From the NCBI RefSeq assembly GCF_002272865.1, contig NZ_MLAP01000008.1, positions 1-64,000 on the forward strand: DNA of 64,000 bases, read 5' to 3'. This document shows, one piece after another, positions 61,776-64,000 of the stretch. Under the pieces are notes generated by a model. The model was not told the origin of the DNA. It searched no databases and saw only the letters and a list, made by a program, of their open reading frames with translations. Every line of letters begins with the position of its first letter. The stretch's first letter is position 1. Origin of the DNA: Helicobacter sp. 12S02634-8 (GTDB lineage: Bacteria > Campylobacterota > Campylobacteria > Campylobacterales > Helicobacteraceae). The position numbers and the translations under genes were made by a program.

Positions 61776-62650
61776 GATTTTGCAGATATTTGCCCTTGCT
61801 TTTGTGTGTATGGGGTCTTTGGGGGCAAAACCTAGACATCGATACAACAAAAGATGGCTGGCAGCTAGAACTCAAACGGATTTCGCTCAATTTTTCTTCG
61901 ACTTCACTCAAAAACCAAAACCTCTATAGTAGTTTCTCCAACAGCCGTATCCGAGGCACTTCTCAGATTGTTACACAAACCTTTGGGGAGTTTGATGCTA
62001 ACTTTTATGCTAAAAATTTTGTCATATTCAACTCCTTGCTTGCAGAATACGGCAGAAATATCATCAGCCCTCAAAAAGGGGGCAAAATCGACAACAAAAC
62101 CTTAGACAGAATCCTTTTATCCACAGATTACACACAAAGGATTTGGAAGTTTGAAAGTTTAGGGGGCTTTGAGCTAGGGCCTTATGCCCAATTGAGCTAT
62201 CGCACAGAATTTACCCCACAACCAGGGCTCAATCGGATAAAAATCTTGCGCTTTAGCTCGGGGTTTAAAATCTTTGAGGGCAAATATGTCAAAAATCTCT
62301 ATGCCAATCTTTTTGGCGAAGAAGACTTCACCTATGCCAAATTCGCAGAGAGCCTTGGTGTGCAGATGGGCTTTGATATCGAGCAAAAAGTCCGCGAGGG
62401 GGTGGATTTCACTTATCATATGGATTTCAAAAACTACCTCCTCAACAACTACCCTCCCTCCCATAACCCACAATATGAGCTAGAATTTGAAGCGCGCATG
62501 AATACGAATTTATATAAAAATTTCTCCATCTCACCTTTTGTGAGTTTTTATATGCTCAAAGGTCGGTATTTCAAGGAAATCGGAACAAATATCTTTATTG
62601 GCGTTTCGATCTCTTATAATCAGATTTTTGTCAATGCTTCGCAAAAATAA
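61772..62650 (+). CDS. Exported protein of unknown function, probable barrel
   Basis: 292 residues from ATG 61772, overlapping the rarA stop; 12 extra upstream codons lie in rarA. Signal peptide MRFCRYLPLLLCVWGLWGQN. The mature part has alternating beta strands rich in Tyr/Phe (YGRNIISPQ, GPYAQLSYRTEF, LEFEARMNTNLYKNF, FIGVSISYNQIFV), which suggests an outer membrane or periplasmic beta protein; the last residues (NASQK) are not the typical barrel end. No known domain identified. Only the rarA coupling hints at regulation. Confidence 0.7.
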   Translation: MRFCRYLPLLLCVWGLWGQNLDIDTTKDGWQLELKRISLNFSSTSLKNQNLYSSFSNSRIRGTSQIVTQTFGEFDANFYAKNFVIFNSLLAEYGRNIISPQKGGKIDNKTLDRILLSTDYTQRIWKFESLGGFELGPYAQLSYRTEFTPQPGLNRIKILRFSSGFKIFEGKYVKNLYANLFGEEDFTYAKFAESLGVQMGFDIEQKVREGVDFTYHMDFKNYLLNNYPPSHNPQYELEFEARMNTNLYKNFSISPFVSFYMLKGRYFKEIGTNIFIGVSISYNQIFVNASQK

Positions 62651-62670
62651 AGGGATTTTTAAACCAAACT

Positions 62671-62679
62671 TGCTAAAAT
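62671..62679 (+). promoter_or_regulatory. Extended -10 promoter TGcTAAAAT for leuDB
   Basis: TG 62671-62672 and TAAAAT 62674-62679, identical to the box before gmd. Start near 62686, 27 bases before the leuD ATG. Confidence 0.5.
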
Positions 62680-62712
62680 CAATGCCAACTAAATAACAAA
62701 ACGGGAGTGGTT

Positions 62713-63258
62713 ATGCAGACTCAAATGGGGCAGACTCAAACAGGGCAGATACAAACAGGCAGGGTTTGGAAATTTGGTAAAAATATCGACACAGATATTA
62801 TCATCGCAGCAAGATACCTCAACACTAGCGATGGCAAAGAACTTGCAAAGCACATTATGGAAGATTTTAGAAGTGGCTTTGCTGGGTTGGTGGCTGCGGG
62901 AGATTTTATCGTTGCTGGGGAAAACTTTGGCTGTGGGAGTAGCAGAGAACACGCACCTTTAGCGCTCAAAGAAGCAGGGATTGGGGCTGTGCTAGCTCCC
63001 TCTTTTGCTCGGATCTTTTATCGCAATGCCTTCAACACAGGTCTGCTAATCTTAGAGGTCGCTCAAAGCGATATTGACGCTATTGCTGAGGGCGATACAC
63101 TCACGATTGATTTGCTTGAGGGCAAGATCTATAACCGCACGCAAAATACCACCTATGCCTATGCTAAAATCCCACCTTTTATGCTTGAACTCCTCCATTG
63201 CGGGGGATTGATGCCCTATGCGCAAAAGCAAATCAAAGAGCAAAAAGGACAGAAATGA
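62713..63258 (+). CDS. leuD: 3-isopropylmalate dehydratase small subunit
   Basis: 181 residues from ATG 62713 (GGGAG five bases upstream; a GTG at 62707 overlaps that SD). An unusual Gln/Thr-rich start (MQTQMGQTQTGQIQTG) precedes VWKFGKNIDTDIIIAARYL; then ENFGCGSSREHAPLALKEAG and FYRNAFNTGLL. With LeuC it isomerises isopropylmalate in leucine synthesis. LeuC is not in the window. Overlaps leuB by ATGA. Confidence 0.94.
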   Translation: MQTQMGQTQTGQIQTGRVWKFGKNIDTDIIIAARYLNTSDGKELAKHIMEDFRSGFAGLVAAGDFIVAGENFGCGSSREHAPLALKEAGIGAVLAPSFARIFYRNAFNTGLLILEVAQSDIDAIAEGDTLTIDLLEGKIYNRTQNTTYAYAKIPPFMLELLHCGGLMPYAQKQIKEQKGQK

Positions 63259-64000
63259 AAACCTATCACATAGCCCTTATCAAAGGAGATGGTATCGGCC
63301 CTGAAGTGATCACACAAGCCCAAAAAGTATTAGACAAAGCAGGGCAAATCTATGGTTTTGAGGTCGTTTATGATGAATTCTTGATGGGAGGGTGCGCATA
63401 TGATACACACAAAACTCCCTTGCCTGAAGCAACGATTCGCGGGTGTCTGCAAGCTGATGCGACGCTTTTTGGGGCGATTGGAGGAGCAAAATGGGACCAT
63501 TTACCCAGAGAATTGCGTCCTGAAAGCGGGCTTTTAGCCTTGAGAAAAGCGCTAGAGGTCTTTGCTAATATCCGTCCAGCCATCGTATTTGACGCACTCA
63601 AACTTGCAAGCACACTCAAACCAGAGGTGGTCTGTGGTGTGGATTTGGTCGTAATCAGAGAGCTTGTCGGGGGGATTTATTTTGGAGAGCCTCGGGGCAA
63701 AGAAGCTGATTGTGCCTACAATACCATGCGCTACACCCCTAAAGAAATTGAGAGGATTGCTAAAGTGGGCTTTGAATTTGCCACAAAACGGAGAAAAAAA
63801 CTCTGCTCGATTGACAAGGCAAATGTTTTAGAGGTCAGTGAGCTTTGGCGTGAAGTTGTCACTCAAATCTCAAAGCAATACCCTGATGTCGAGCTTTCCC
63901 ACCAATATGTCGATAATGCGAGTATGCAGCTCATCAAAGACCCCAAGCAATTTGATGTGATTTTGACAAGCAATCTTTTTGGAGATATTTTGAGCGATGA
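63255..64000 (+). CDS. leuB: 3-isopropylmalate dehydrogenase (3' end outside window)
   Basis: The first 248 residues are visible from ATG 63255 (AAAGGAC upstream). ALIKGDGIGPEVI, FGAIGGAKWD, LLALRKALEVFANIRPA, VIRELVGGIYFGEPRG, and the catalytic KANVLEVSELWREV and VDNASMQLI. The frame is still open at the window end; about 110 residues are missing. It oxidises and decarboxylates 3-isopropylmalate. Confidence 0.95.
   Translation, partial: MKTYHIALIKGDGIGPEVITQAQKVLDKAGQIYGFEVVYDEFLMGGCAYDTHKTPLPEATIRGCLQADATLFGAIGGAKWDHLPRELRPESGLLALRKALEVFANIRPAIVFDALKLASTLKPEVVCGVDLVVIRELVGGIYFGEPRGKEADCAYNTMRYTPKEIERIAKVGFEFATKRRKKLCSIDKANVLEVSELWREVVTQISKQYPDVELSHQYVDNASMQLIKDPKQFDVILTSNLFGDILSD

Overview
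The window is a 64 kb piece of a Helicobacter-type (Campylobacterota) chromosome. The best evidence is one reading frame that fuses RNA polymerase beta and beta-prime (34633-43290). This sits beside a conserved tRNA-tuf-rpmG-tRNA-secE-nusG-rpl block, an IspDF fusion followed by an HP1021-type orphan response regulator, the nfu-HP1493-murE-tal-rplY-pth-Lpt permease gene order, a cbpA-hspR-rarA block, and nine Hof-like outer membrane proteins. Leucine (leuD, leuB) and thiamine (thiC) biosynthesis genes are present. The species cannot be fixed from the sequence alone.

Layout: (1) 1-3185 is an accessory stretch of unrecognised genes. It has two related coiled-coil membrane-anchored proteins, tiny membrane proteins and three hypothetical genes, with structured leaders between them. 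(2) 3186-4432 is about 1.25 kb without a convincing gene but rich in perfect inverted repeats and containing two extended -10 promoters. (3) 4433-10567 holds four tandem Hof-family barrels, one with a pyrimidine tract and a C11 run upstream. (4) 10636-20683 is housekeeping: CNNM/CorC-type protein, phosphate permease, Nfu, MurE, transaldolase, L25, peptidyl-tRNA hydrolase, LPS permease and Mrp. (5) 21085-25893 is a compact three-gene unit of MFS transporter, amidohydrolase and Hof porin. (6) 26134-31338 is thiC, ispDF, the HP1021-like regulator, a divergent ATP sulfurylase and pgpA. (7) 31517-48467, all on the minus strand, is the transcription/translation super-operon, read from a near-consensus promoter at 48517-48488. 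(8) 48631-53975 makes GDP-fucose (manC, gmd, fcl) and encodes a PglK/Wzk-like flippase, probably for surface glycans. (9) 54057-59099 is a second tandem array of four barrels on the minus strand. (10) 59282-64000 is cbpA-hspR-rarA, an exported protein of unknown function, leuD and the start of leuB.

The most promising unexplained material is in the first 4.4 kb. The leader of the 63-residue gene at 2288 has mutually exclusive pairings, one of which covers its ribosome binding site. The leader of the gene at 1857 has two interlocked inverted repeats. The gene-poor stretch behind them carries at least five perfect stems. The porin-transporter-hydrolase unit at 21085-25893 is the best candidate for a coherent metabolic system of unknown substrate. 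Several gene starts were moved from the longest open frame to the start supported by a ribosome binding site or family length (murE, pth, mrp, thiC, ispDF, the HP1021-like gene, rpoBC, manC, the flippase, the gene at 61772, leuD).
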